Assembly (NCBI GenBank): GCA_949825045.1
Contig: OX463807.1
Span: forward strand, 12,177,501 to 12,241,500
Length of the DNA stretch: 64,000 nt
Direction of reading: 5' to 3'
From: Argyresthia goedartella
Lineage: Eukaryota > Arthropoda > Insecta > Lepidoptera > Argyresthiidae
Positions 1 to 10,142 of this stretch are shown piece by piece (the stretch's first letter is position 1; every line of letters starts with the position of its first letter). A model generated the notes under the pieces. That model was not told where the DNA came from. It made no database searches and saw nothing but the letters and a program-made list of their open reading frames with translations. The position numbers and the translations under genes were made by a program.

Positions 1-1085
1 AAAAAAACTTAGAATTTTTTCCGCGTTTAAGGGGGCTTCCGCCCCCTTATCGACACTCTGACCCCTAAAACTGGAAAATGGTATATGATGCCTTGGGTCA
101 TTGAGAGGAAGAGCAAATTGTAGTTTAAATATCAAACGCGTTATACATACATTATCAAGAAAACTTCAGTCGTTTGTCACGGCAATTCATACATACCTAT
201 GAAATTTTGCAGTATATGAAAATTCCCACCTGCAGAAGCTGGACAATCAGAACAGTTTGACTCCAGGATCTCAGCAAAAGTATCTTACTTGCATGAGGGC
301 TTTCCTCCTCTGAATTAAGCAATGTTGTGGTTGCTGGAATTCGACATGAACTTCAACATAATCATAATTTTGGTAACTTGAGGTAAATTTCTCGAATATG
401 CTTTTTCAAAATTTGCCGTTCTTGTCGTAACGAATAAAAACGAAACGATAAAATATCAAAACAATACGCCTATTAAAACAATATAACTTAAAATCACAAG
501 TGGTCACCCATAGATCACAGACTTTACAGGGAAATGGGAATACATTAAAGATGGGCGATTGTGAATAACAATAGATAAAGTTATCGATTGTAGCTTTTAT
601 TCAAATTATTCGAATAACTTCATCAATCGAATTAGAACAATCGATAATCGAGCATCGTTTTATTCCTTATAATAAAAATTTAATTTTTAGTTCTCTATGT
701 TTTGTAAACTCTATTCAGAGTATTTTACATAGAAAAACGTTTCAATTTCGTGTGGTAAATTCAATCAGTTAACGAACTTTATAAATATTACAAGTTACTA
801 GTTTGTATTCGAATTTTCCTAGTCTTTATTGCGCCCCAATAAAAAACTATTTTGATTGAAAGCTAGTTGTTATCTTTTACTTGTACGAGTGAATAGAAAG
901 ATATAAACGAAACATGTGAAGTGAGAATGAATCATAAACAAACATATTGGCGTTAACTTCTTCCGTTCCCGCCATTTTGTGCCGATGTATGTTCGACGCG
1001 ACGCGCTACGCGCAAGGTAACAGTAGATTGCTATATTTAATAATCTGCGCAGTATAATGTTAGACAAAAGTGTTAACGCGATAAC

Positions 1086-1165
1086 ATAACATAGCGTCAC
1101 GCCTTTTCCCATATGGGGGGCAGAGGCACAATAGTGCTGATTTTGAGCCAGTTATTCAATACTCC
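1086..1165 (+). repeat. Dispersed repeat with 'TCACGCCTTTTCCC' core
   Basis: The words AGCGTCACGCCTTTTCCC, then a purine-rich GGCAGAGGCACAAT and later TATTCAATACTCC, recur in the same order near 60050-60122 and, more diverged, near 19876-19950. A shorter piece lies near 53341-53359. This is an interspersed repeat type that I associate with Lepidoptera. No coding content is visible. Confidence 0.55.
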
Positions 1166-1289
1166 ATTTTGCCTTATAGGGGGCTAGCCCATCGCCGCAG
1201 CTATGGAGTAATGAAGGTTTCCTCATGATGTTTTTCCATCACCGTTAGAACGTATTATATACTTAAGATAGATTAATTATCTCATTGTT

Positions 1290-1362
1290 ACATGGTCACG
1301 ATTCGAACCTGCATTTCCTGGGTGAGAAGCAAGTGTGAAACGCATAAGACCACAGAGCTCAC
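1290..1362 (-). repeat. tRNA-derived SINE fragment (B box)
   Basis: On the minus strand a good pol III B box (GGTTCGAATCG, near 1300-1311) lies downstream of a tRNA-like stretch with a weak A-box candidate (TGGTCTTATGCG). The arrangement looks like a tRNA head, but no cloverleaf or anticodon stem can be drawn with confidence, so a SINE head is more likely than a functional tRNA. Confidence 0.4.
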
Positions 1363-2480
1363 AGTTAACGCGATTACCCGCGAAGTTCCTAACTGTGATC
1401 CCCTAAATAATATATTTGTCAACTAAATAGTAGATCTGTCACGTCAATAAAAGATCAGTCATCTCGTCAGATGCCCACCAAAATATTCGTAGCTGGAATT
1501 GAATTTTTTTTTCGAAATAATAAAAACATCCAGATATGAAGTCAATCTACAATATAAAAGTTTCAAAGTAAACATAAAAAAGGATTTCATTTCTACGTGG
1601 TGGGATGGGAGCAAAATTTGGGCCAGGAGTTGCGAAACCCTTTCCCGTGTCAGTAGAAAAACCCGATTCAGAATCACTGATGTCTTTAAACTCATTCATC
1701 CGTAATTTCATCGAGCGGGACCTGGTTTCGCACGACGACGGACGTTAAATAACTTTTTTGCGCGACTGTACTCTAGGACACGATTAGCGTGTGCTGGCGG
1801 GGTGGGGGTAGCATGGGACAGAGAGTGACAAAGTGCATGCATGCACACGATTTAGAATGGCGCCACCACATTACTATGGTTACGCAGTGACGCGAATAAG
1901 TAGTTATAGCTATAACTACAAGTAATAACAACAACTAAAAGTAAACCTTAATTACAAGTAAATTCTCAATTTTGTATAGCAAACTGAAGTAATGAACTAG
2001 CGGTTCGCAAATCAGTAACTACTTATACGAATATCAAATAAAAGTAGACTGTATCGTCCGAGACTAATGCTCAATTTTGTATGGCAAAGTGAATGAATGA
2101 ACTAGCGATTTCATTCGAATTTGAAAACTAGTTATCGATTGTTTTTGGATTCGAATCTTAATATTAGTAGTATCAAACCATTCGAATATTGGAATCATTC
2201 ACAATCGCCCATCATTAATACATACAATACAACAGATTAGATTGACGTTTCACATTATTTTTTTTTGTAGGTAAGACGGGCAGGTAAAGCCATTTTTTCA
2301 TACATCCTATGAAGATGTCTTAAAAGGTCAAATGAATGTCATTGTGTTTTATTAAAATATATATGCCTATTTATTAATCTGATCAATATAAATTGTACAG
2401 AAGACATATTTCTCCAAATGGTTTTGAAATTTCCGTTCCTGTCCAGAAAGTTAGCAACCCCAACCTTTCCTGTCCTGCCT

Positions 2481-2540
2481 AGGTTTGCTGGTAGAAATCT
2501 CTCTTTAGAGATAAGCTCGCCTTTGCCCATTTTTTTTTAT
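2481..2540 (+). repeat. Fragment of dispersed retroelement 3' UTR-like repeat
   Basis: The pattern GCTGG-AGAAATCTCT-TTAGAGATAAGCTCGCCTTTG recurs near 20446, 55740, on the minus strand near 46380, and inside each tandem unit at 40.8-42.5 kb. It resembles a short 3' UTR segment common in lepidopteran non-LTR elements. Only this short piece is recognisable here. Confidence 0.45.
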
Positions 2541-2710
2541 TAACTGAACTGAAAATTCAATTTAATTCCTGAAAATGGTAATGGAAACTAATAGATTGCT
2601 TTACAGAACACTTTTTTATTCAGTGTTACCATCCTGAATTTACTCAAAAAGTATGTAGATCTACTTTATTTTCATACGCAATTGAAACCAATTCTACGTA
2701 CTTTTCTATG

Positions 2711-3005
2711 GCTTGTGTTTAAACGATTACCAAAAACGCACCTATTTTACTACTAATAAATTCGAAATTACTGCCATAATGGATAAATGTCCACCAAATT
2801 GTGTTTTGATAAATGATCACCAAACTTCTTTTTATGTTTTGTGTACTTAAGTTTATGTTTTAAGTATTTTTTGGTGTTTTTACATGTTCAACCTAACATG
2901 AAGCTACCGCAGTATTTTGCCCTGATATTTTTTGCAACTTTTGGTGTTCATTTATCCATTTTGGGTAGGAAAAAATATTTTGGTGATCATTATATTTGTT
3001 GCCCT
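2711..3005 (+). mobile_element. Core-bearing inverted-repeat element, copy a
   Basis: The ends carry the iterated word 'ATGATCACCAAA / GGATAAATGNNCACCAAA' in inverted orientation: 2780-2825 on the left and, complemented, 2940-2998 on the right. The middle holds a core also found in six other elements of this window (TGTTCAACCTAACA, then AAGCTACCGCAGTATTTTGC, near 2883-2930). The same element with the same boundaries occurs inverted at 5585-7085. No open reading frame of note. It lies about 0.5 kb upstream of Sec11 exon 1. Confidence 0.65.
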
Positions 3006-3525
3006 TTTCTGTGTCTACGTATTTTTTTAAATCCGGGTTGGCAGCACTGATTCTACTACTCTGCGTCCGGCAACTATTGTTGAAAGACATCAAAACCTAT
3101 AAACCGCTATATAAATACATAAAAAATACAGTGCAAAAAATATAATAATAATGAGTGGATATTAAAAACACATAACTAAAACACTTAAAATTAAAGACGT
3201 GGCCCACAGTCTTTGCAACTAGGCCATAAAATACAAAAAAATCTGCGTCCGGCCGGTCCGTTCGCAATGAGTTTCGCTGTGTCTTTGTCGCTGTTGTTTC
3301 GTTTTGATTTGAACGATATTTGACTACTGTTGGGTGTTCTTGTTCTAGTTCTGTTGGGTTGGTTGATTTTTGAACGCGCCTCTGTCTGACGTGGTGTTTG
3401 GTTTGGTTGGTCTTCGATGGGTCTTCGTTTTATGTCGAAAAAACAGAAGTGTGAGGAAAAGGCAGGCAAATAACCAAAAAGCTGGCTGAAGTTCGATAAT
3501 AAGATTGAAAATATAGCGAACAAAA

Positions 3526-4982
3526 ATGTTAGACAGTTTATTCGACGATGTGAAGCGCATGAACAAGCGGCAGGTAAGTTTGCAATTTTAGATGACGTTA
3601 CCAAACCACCGGTTGTTGTTCTAATGGTTTTTCATTGATTTTCAGTTCATCTACCAGGTACTGAGCTTTGGTATGATAGTGTCGTCCGCGCTAATGATAT
3701 GGAAAGGCTTGATGGTTGTTACTGGGAGCGAGAGTCCTATCGTAGTCGTATTATCAGGAAGTATGGAGCCTGCGTTTCATAGAGGCGATCTGCTGTTCCT
3801 CACGAATTACCCCGAGGAGCCTGTGAGGGTGGGTGAGATCGTGGTGTTCAAAGTGGAAGGAAGAGACATTCCCATTGTGCACAGAGTACTTAAGCTCCAT
3901 GAGAAGTATGACATATACTTACCATAATTTATTGGTATGAATTTTGGGGAGTCAAAGAGATGCGCTTAATCTCTCGACTCCCCAAAATTCAACAGTATTC
4001 ATTATTAGTAAAGTATTACAGATGTGACACCATGATATTTGTGTCTTAGAATTAAGAAAGTTTGGAATTATAGATAGATAGCACAGAAAAACAACACAGT
4101 AACATAAAAGTCTGTGTCACAGAGTTATATGTCATTGATTATATGTTATTATAAAAATTCCTAACTTGAGCACAGGTTACAGATTTAAATTTGAAATACT
4201 TCATAAGAGTCACAATGTAATTTGAGTCATGGCATTCTCTATCCAATTGACATTGATACCTTAGTTTACTAATTAGTTGTATTGCAGGTTTTATTTTAAA
4301 GTTATAACCAAAATTCATGCCAAATATATTCAACTTATTACAGGAACAATGGCACAGTCAAATTTCTGACCAAAGGTGACAACAACAGTGTCGACGATCG
4401 AGGCTTGTATGCACAGGGTCAACTGTGGCTTACGAAAAAGGATGTGGTTGGACGTGCCCGGGGCTTCCTACCATATGTAGGAATGGTTACAATATACATG
4501 AATGAATATCCGAAGTTTAAGGTGATTTTCATTGATAGCATAAATGTATTTACAAAATTATACTATGTGACCAGCACCGGCTTCAGCTAAATCTAAGAAA
4601 CATGGTTATAGAAAGGAAGAATGATCAGTGCCTGTGGAACTTGCCTGATGATGAGCCGCTAACTAGTTTTCCCTGCGGAAGATATTTTCCCCCTAGATAA
4701 CTAGCTATCAAGTATGGTTTTCTGAGTGGAACAAAGGGATGTGACACCCGGTAAAACAGGCGGGTGATCAGTTCTCTATTGAGACTATTTCACCATTTCA
4801 GCCCTAGCTCTCTCCAGTCCTATAGTCTGTCATTGCAAAAGGCAACATTAGTTATGTTTTTTTTATGAACAGTATTGCTTTTTAATACAGTATGTTTGTT
4901 AATACTAATGTTCCAATGTGTTTTGTTTCAGTTTGCCGTGCTAGGTTGTTTAGCAATTTATGTGTTAGTGCACAGAGAGTGA
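3526..4982 (+). CDS. Sec11: Signal peptidase complex catalytic subunit SEC11 (four coding exons)
   Basis: Coding exons are 3526-3573, 3646-3905, 4344-4521 and 4932-4982, giving 178 residues; human SEC11A has 179. All introns are GT-AG (72, 438 and 410 bp; phases 0, 2, 0). The lysine at residue 103 is split across intron 2. This is the catalytic subunit of the ER signal peptidase complex, which cleaves signal peptides from secretory and membrane proteins. It is a serine protease of the S26B type: Ser55 in SGSMEP, His95 in IVHRVLK and Asp121 in the [12 protein letters not shown] region match the family catalytic Ser, His and Asp. One N-terminal membrane segment (about 20-42) precedes the lumenal domain; a short hydrophobic C-terminus ends in VHRE. 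The start is chosen because [16 protein letters not shown] matches the family N-terminus. No frameshift or lost residue. It is the only intact host gene recognised here. Confidence 0.97.
3939..3990 (+). other. Perfect-armed hairpin inside Sec11 intron 2
   Basis: GAATTTTGGGGAGTC (3939-3953) pairs perfectly with GACTCCCCAAAATTC (3976-3990). The inner bases AAGAGAT and ATCTCT extend the stem past a small bulge, leaving a loop of about 7 nt. It begins 33 bp after the exon 2 splice donor. It may be a small foldback insertion or a structured intronic RNA; nothing else supports either. Confidence 0.6.
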
Positions 4983-5584
4983 TTTGGTAAATGGGAGCAA
5001 ACCTCGACAACTTACATCAATGAAAGAAGATGTATATTTAATTTTATTAAATGGAGATCTCTCTAGCTATTAGTGTATTATTCATTCTATTGTAATCATA
5101 TCATTAGACGAAAAGGTGGCAACAATACAGCATCTAGAAAATATAAAAATCATACAAGTAGAAGAACTAAATTGAGGAGCTTTGTCATAAATATTGGAGA
5201 ATGCCTAGCTGACGATTATAAAATATTTCCCGAGAAACATTGCCATGCCAACATTTACACCAGCAGCCTTATGGCGTAACTCTCTGAAGTTCATAGCGTG
5301 TGTTCATCTCATGCTCATGCAATTTCATCGATTGCGGGGTATCACCGAAGGCTTCTAGGCTTCATTCAATGAGCTTGGGTTTGGCCTCCATTATGATGCT
5401 ACTTGCGTGATACCAATTTAACAGATGAAGCTGGTGCAAGGTGTCAAACGTAAAAGTCTATATGAAGTTCATAGCTCAGACGACTTACGCCATAAGGCTG
5501 CTGTTCATACTTTGGCTACATTACGTTTAGTTTCACTTTATTGAAACTAGATGACGCTACTAATCGAAATTACAGATAATTTAT

Positions 5585-7085
5585 AGGGCAACAAATATAA
5601 TGATCACCAAAATATTTTTTTCCTACCCAAAATGGATAAATGAACACCAAAAGTTGCAAAAAATATCAGGGCAAAATACTGCGGTAGCTTAGGCTTAAGT
5701 ACTTACATAATTAGTTTTTTATTTTGCAAAAATCCGCAAAGTGCGTCGTCAATAAGCTAAGAATTACCAAATAATTAAAAACTACACACACACAAAAACT
5801 GAACATAATAAAAAACAAAATTCTAAACAAATAAACCGCCCCAGGACATGCCCGACCCAAAGGTACCCATCACACTGGCAGCATTACCGCGCTGCACGGC
5901 GAGTGAGATCCTTTGGATCAGGAACGCTCCGGAACCATTGTCAAAACCTCGGTCCCTCAAGCGTCGCCCAATGTCCTTGACAAACATCCTGCCCTGAGCA
6001 CCCCAAATACCCGTGGTCTCGACGGCCAAGGGAACAAACAGGTAGCTCCCCATCAGCTGTGCGTATTTTAGGCATTTCTGCCGCGCCGCCGACTCCGCTG
6101 CAGCCCCAGTTGTCACCATGGTGGAGCCAATGTGGGATGCCGCGAACGTGCACACACAAGTAGCATCCCACAAAAGGCAACGACCTCTCTCCCACGGTAT
6201 CAAGGTGAGACCGTCCGGACGCTTCCCGTCGCTGCGACTCAAACCCGGTGGTTCGAGAACTGATGGAATGTCAGCAGAGACGAGAGCCCTCCGGACGATG
6301 TCGTTGATCGAGTGGTGGCGAGAGAGTCTCCCTGCACTTCTAGCACAGTGTAGCCCATGACGTCCCCGCGAATCTACCGACGCACCGCAAACACAGTGGT
6401 GCGGTTCGCAGATATCGCAACCCAGACGAAGCGCCACGGCTACACGCAGGGAGTTGTCGTCCAGAAGGGTTCCTAAATGCGGAGACGGCAACGCATGCAG
6501 CCAAGCACCTGACTCCGGCTGAGAGACTGCTCGCAGACGAGCAAGTTCCGCTCCCGAGCTCTGCGCTAACAGCCCGTCAAGGGACACCTTGCACAGCTCC
6601 TCATCCCAGGGGCGCTGCACGCCGGGCTTCTCCGGAACATCTCCCCCCGGACAACGGGCCCGCCACCGCTGAAGAGCCTCGTCCGCAAAAGGAATGCCAA
6701 AACCGTCACCGTTAAACTTTAAAATGCGAGTGACTAGTTCAAGCACCCCATGCGAAGAGGCCAAGAAAGCTGGGAGCTCCGTGTCCTGTAGGCGACGAAC
6801 GCCGAGACCACCAAACCGTATTGGAAGGGCCGCTTGATCCCATTGGGAGGGAGACATTTTCACGTTTAAAATCATCTCCAACAGACTCATTAACTCGTTA
6901 TCATATGAATCTGCCTCCCTCCTACACAGTAGCTTAGTACTTAAGTAAGTACACAAAACATAAAAAGAAGTTTGGTGATCATTTATCCAAACACGATTTG
7001 GTGGACATTTATCCATTCTAGCAGTCATTTCGAATTTATTGGTAGTAAAATTGGTGCGTTTTTGGTAATCGTTTAAACACAAGCC
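5585..7085 (-). mobile_element. Core-bearing inverted-repeat element, copy b, split by a retroelement
   Basis: Minus-strand copy of the 2711-3005 element with the same outer boundaries (AGGGCAACAAATATAATGAT at one end, GTTTAAACACAAGCC at the other). Half of the core survives (ATCAGGGCAAAATACTGCGG, near 5665-5684). The middle is replaced by about 1.2 kb of retroelement sequence near 5705-6955, with CTTAAGTAC-like bases on both sides of the break, probably a remnant of target sequence. Confidence 0.6.
5823..6955 (-). pseudogene. C-terminal fragment of a non-LTR-type retroelement protein with endonuclease-like domain
   Basis: An open frame reads through about 375 residues of a retroelement C-terminus. 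It starts near 'LPIRFGGLGVRRL', passes a Cys/His cluster (GCDICEPHHCVCG, then HGLHC and SRHHSIND), then RPDGLTLIPW and LLWDATC, and ends with IQR-type 'QRGNAASVMGTFG'. The Cys/His cluster followed by RPD and D-x-T recalls the restriction-like (PD-(D/E)XK) endonuclease of retroelements such as R2, and similar proteins are abundant in invertebrate genomes. The assignment is from motif order only. The reverse transcriptase is absent, so the copy is 5' truncated. The first 45 or so residues of the open frame (6955-7082) are host-repeat sequence, not part of the protein. The frame is otherwise uninterrupted, suggesting a fairly young insertion. Confidence 0.6.
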
Positions 7086-7410
7086 AATTTATAGTTGCAT
7101 TTTCAACATTTCACTACCACTTAATTTGCCACGTTGTTTTGTTTGAATGGCTGCCACCTCCCTAGAATAAAGGTCATCGCTGACTTAAGGTCATCGCTGA
7201 ATTATACCACTTGGCAAAATATATTCATTCTGCGAAATTGAAATTTATTCGAAAACTATTTGAAATAAAAGCTGATGACGTAAGATCGAATAAAACGAGA
7301 TTGCGACCGCGTAGTATGAAACCAAATTTTGATGAAAAACGCGGACTGTTTGCCGACCAGCCCATTTATTAACATAATTTCACATCGCATAAGTATAAAG
7401 CCAATTTAAT

Positions 7411-7640
7411 ATGCCATGTGACATCTGTGGCGCTGCGGTTGTGGCTCTGTCTGCCTACCATGGGAGGTCCCGGTTTCTATCCCCGGCTGGGGAAACAGAA
7501 GAAAACACCCCAGGTCTTGGATGTTTATTTGTGTGTGACGTCGCTGTTTCGGGATCCGACGACACAGGGTATCCTAGTGTGGGGCCAGAAGTATGTGGCT
7601 GTATGTACTTTACAAATGAGAATGTTTTATGACGGCTTCG
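7411..7640 (+). repeat. tRNA-headed SINE copy
   Basis: A GC-richer head with a degenerate B box (CCCGGTTTCTATCCCCGG, near 7469-7486) is followed by a tail segment (GGTATCCTAGTGTGGGGCCAGAAGTATGT, near 7569-7597) that resembles the tail of the SINEs at 44708-44940 and 56964-57192 (CATCCTAGTTTGGGGCTAGA). Two overlapping short open frames here have no support as genes. Confidence 0.5.
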
Positions 7641-7737
7641 GGGTTAGAATTGATAGCAAATACAAACTGAACTTACTAGGTACGTTATTTGTAGCGCGTT
7701 GCTTATTTTTAAAGAAAAACTTGTGAGACCGTTAATG

Positions 7738-7905
7738 ACAAAATCCTGAAGTTCAACTCAATTGCCCTGGGGCCGTTCGACAAGCATCACGCACCAATAA
7801 AAAAGGTCAGGGTCAAACATCTTCCTGCCCCGTGGTTGACCGCGCCTTCAAAAAGAAACCTTGAGAAGGGGCGATATAAGAGGGACCTGACCAATGACAA
7901 CCCTT
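7738..7905 (+). pseudogene. Scrap of a Jockey-type non-LTR retrotransposon ORF2
   Basis: About 55 codons read as the linker between endonuclease and reverse transcriptase of Jockey-like elements: FDKHHAPIKKVRVKHLPAPW, then LTAP and, further on, RYKRD. The 'HAP-x-K...PAPW' pattern is the usual cue. Nothing of the flanking endonuclease or RT is present, so this is a small relic directly after the SINE at 7411-7640. Confidence 0.5.
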
Positions 7906-8032
7906 CCCCCTCGAATCTCATTACGAGTAGTGTTGCCTAGGACCTGTATTTAATTACAATTAAAAATTATTTAAATAAATAAAATCGTGTGCGTGCCTCC
8001 AGAAACCTCAAACAACGGAGCAGCATGCAGTG

Positions 8033-8275
8033 TTGTTATTGATACGGCAATTGCCGTAATATACGGCATTCCATGACATTTTTTAAGATTATACGGCAGG
8101 CTTTTCACTACCGTTGTTAGGAAATACGGCAATGAATAGACAGATATACTTATAGTACATAGACATAGACATTTCTTAAATAAATATAGTAATACGGCAA
8201 TTTTGTGTATTTTTTTCATAAATACGGGAATTTGAAACTTTAGATACGGCAATTCAAAATTTTACAATAACAACT
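8033..8275. mobile_element. Small inverted-repeat element built from the word ATACGGCAATT
   Basis: GTTGTTATTG (about 8033) and CAATAACAAC (about 8264) form an inverted pair, both close to a GCAGCATG motif. Between them the word ATACGGCAATT or a close variant occurs about six times in roughly 200 bp, in both orientations at the first copy (ATACGGCAATTGCCGTA). No coding potential. Confidence 0.45.
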
Positions 8276-8289
8276 CTGGCAGCATGGCA

Positions 8290-8860
8290 CATACACCAGG
8301 TTTAGAGCACAAATGGAGCACTCAGATAGCCAAGTGCCTGAATTAAAGCCTCAATAGAAACTGCGCTACAAGCTAAAAACCGTTGGCTTGTTGGGGAAAA
8401 TCCCGCCAGCAACCCCAAGCTCAATCTCCAAGAACTCTTGCGATTCCTTAGAATGGCGCTACTCAAGTTTTAAAGCATAATTGAAGCACTCCGCTGCCAA
8501 ATTTACAACTTCGAAGACTGAAGATTAAACGAGACACAGGCCAATATCCGTGGGGTGGCTGGCGCTCGCCGGCCTACAGCAACCCCAGACAGATTTCGAG
8601 AATTACGGAATGCAGACTTTTCGTTAATATCTAAAATTGACAATTAGAGCATCAGGCTCCAAATCGTTCATTACCGTCTGTTCAGTACTTTTTGAATAAT
8701 AGGTAAGCCTTAAAGGCCTGGAGTTGCTGGCGTCCACGCCTACAGCAAGCCCTGGACGATATCAAGAAATACTTACTGGACGCAGACTCTTCGGTAATCT
8801 TTCAAACTGAAGGCCACAAATAGAGCATTAGGCTCCAAATCATCGGAAAAGCTAGGCCCT
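8290..8860. repeat. Degenerate tandem repeat, about three units of 160-180 bp
   Basis: Landmarks recur in the same order: 'CAGCAA-CCC', then 'GCAGAC/GAACTC-TTCGGTAAT', then 'AGAGCATNAGGCTCCAAATC' (8648-8668 and 8823-8845), with a weaker first unit at 8290-8520. Divergence between units is substantial, so this is an old satellite-like expansion. Confidence 0.45.
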
Positions 8861-8963
8861 GCGGTTGCTAGTTGAATGCGCAGTAGTCACTTTTCAATAC
8901 CTGTACATATGCGCAGTAATTCCCGCCAACATCGCGCAGCGCTCTTAATTCGTGGCGCGAGGT

Positions 8964-10142
8964 AAGATAATATACTCATCAATAATATCTGCTAAATCCA
9001 TTGTACTACCATTACTATAGAGACGCTGTCTCGAACCAAAAACGTGTCGCAACTAGATCACAAGCGGGGCGGGGGGTGGTGCGACCTGCCGCGATCACGA
9101 CGTGTCGTTCCTATAGATTCCACATCGCAGAAGTGACACCGCTTTTATACCTACAAAACTTCATTTGATTGAGTGCAGGCCATTACAAAATGTACCGATC
9201 TAAGATTTAACTGTAAGCGAGATTTAAACAAAGGTTTATGTAGATGACTTGCGCTTTCGCATTAGCTATGTGTTATCGTTATCTATCTAAACATTTTTAA
9301 TTCGACGTTATATCTTGGTCATCAATGCGAAAACCAATGAAAAATCTGCATGATCAAGATCTGGTAAAGGGTTAACGAATGGGGGCAGTCGTGTTAAAAT
9401 ATTACCAAACATGTTGTTAGTTGTTAGTTTAGGAGTCCTCTACCCATATTTACCACATTCATCATATCCCACATACTTATTTGTGAAGTGCTCTCTCGTA
9501 TCACCATTAGTACCTACCTACGTGTCTTATATCTGTACGGTTCACTTTTCATATTCTATGGTTTTCATACAAAAGTCGGGTACAGTAGAAAATAATTTTC
9601 AAAATTAGTTTTGGATTATTTTAGTTGATATTTTGCTTACTAACTGATGATACGTCACGCCACTATCTTTTTTCTTCCTATAACTTCAAAGATGCATCGA
9701 AACCTCAGCAGTCAGTAGTAAGTATTACCTTACCTACTGAATATTTAACTAGGTAAAAGATAACAGAAGGTACTTACCTACCTAGTACAATACCATTAAA
9801 ATCAGTTAACGATTCGGCCCACCTCGGAAACTGTCGTGAAACCCTCATCTCTCATACAGAGTGATCAATTTATAGATATGACCTTTAATTATATTACTTG
9901 TTGTCTTATTTAATACAATACAAGAACGATATGAGCAACAAAACCTCCTTTGTACCTCAAAACTAACACAACCTTTATATTGAAATAAGAAAAATAATTG
10001 AATATTTTGACAGTCTGCCTTCTTAGTGTTAATAAAAACAGTGTGACGTATATTTATGTTTATGAACGCTAATTTAATTCGTGAAAATATTCGATTCTAT
10101 CAAATTTTATCAAAATTAACTTACAATACTTAGTTATGTATC
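8964..10142. other. No gene recognised
   Basis: The stretch holds several short open frames without family resemblance or splice context. It is AT-rich with simple poly-T runs. The first part follows a diverged copy (about 8860-8963) of the small GCGCCACGAG repeat described at 13309-13420. Confidence 0.4.

Larger units (their letters stand above)
545..2218. mobile_element. Inverted-repeat element flanked by TTAA
   Basis: A perfect 17-bp inverted repeat, GATGGGCGATTGTGAAT at 550-566 and its complement at 2197-2213, is bracketed on both sides by TTAA (545-548 and 2215-2218) with one base between. TTAA duplication is the piggyBac and Kolobok signature. Subterminal words such as ATCGAT and CGAATATTCG recur near both ends. 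No transposase is readable inside. The interior carries older repeats (near 1086-1165 and 1290-1362). Whether 550-2213 moved as one unit is inference. Confidence 0.5.

Noticed and set aside
1290..1362. Functional tRNA gene on the minus strand
   Set aside because: Only the B box is convincing; acceptor and anticodon stems do not pair, so a SINE head is the better reading.
3191..3604. 137-codon minus-strand open frame over Sec11 exon 1
   Set aside because: It is the antisense shadow of the Sec11 5' region, with low-complexity Gln/Arg/Thr-rich sequence and no domain.
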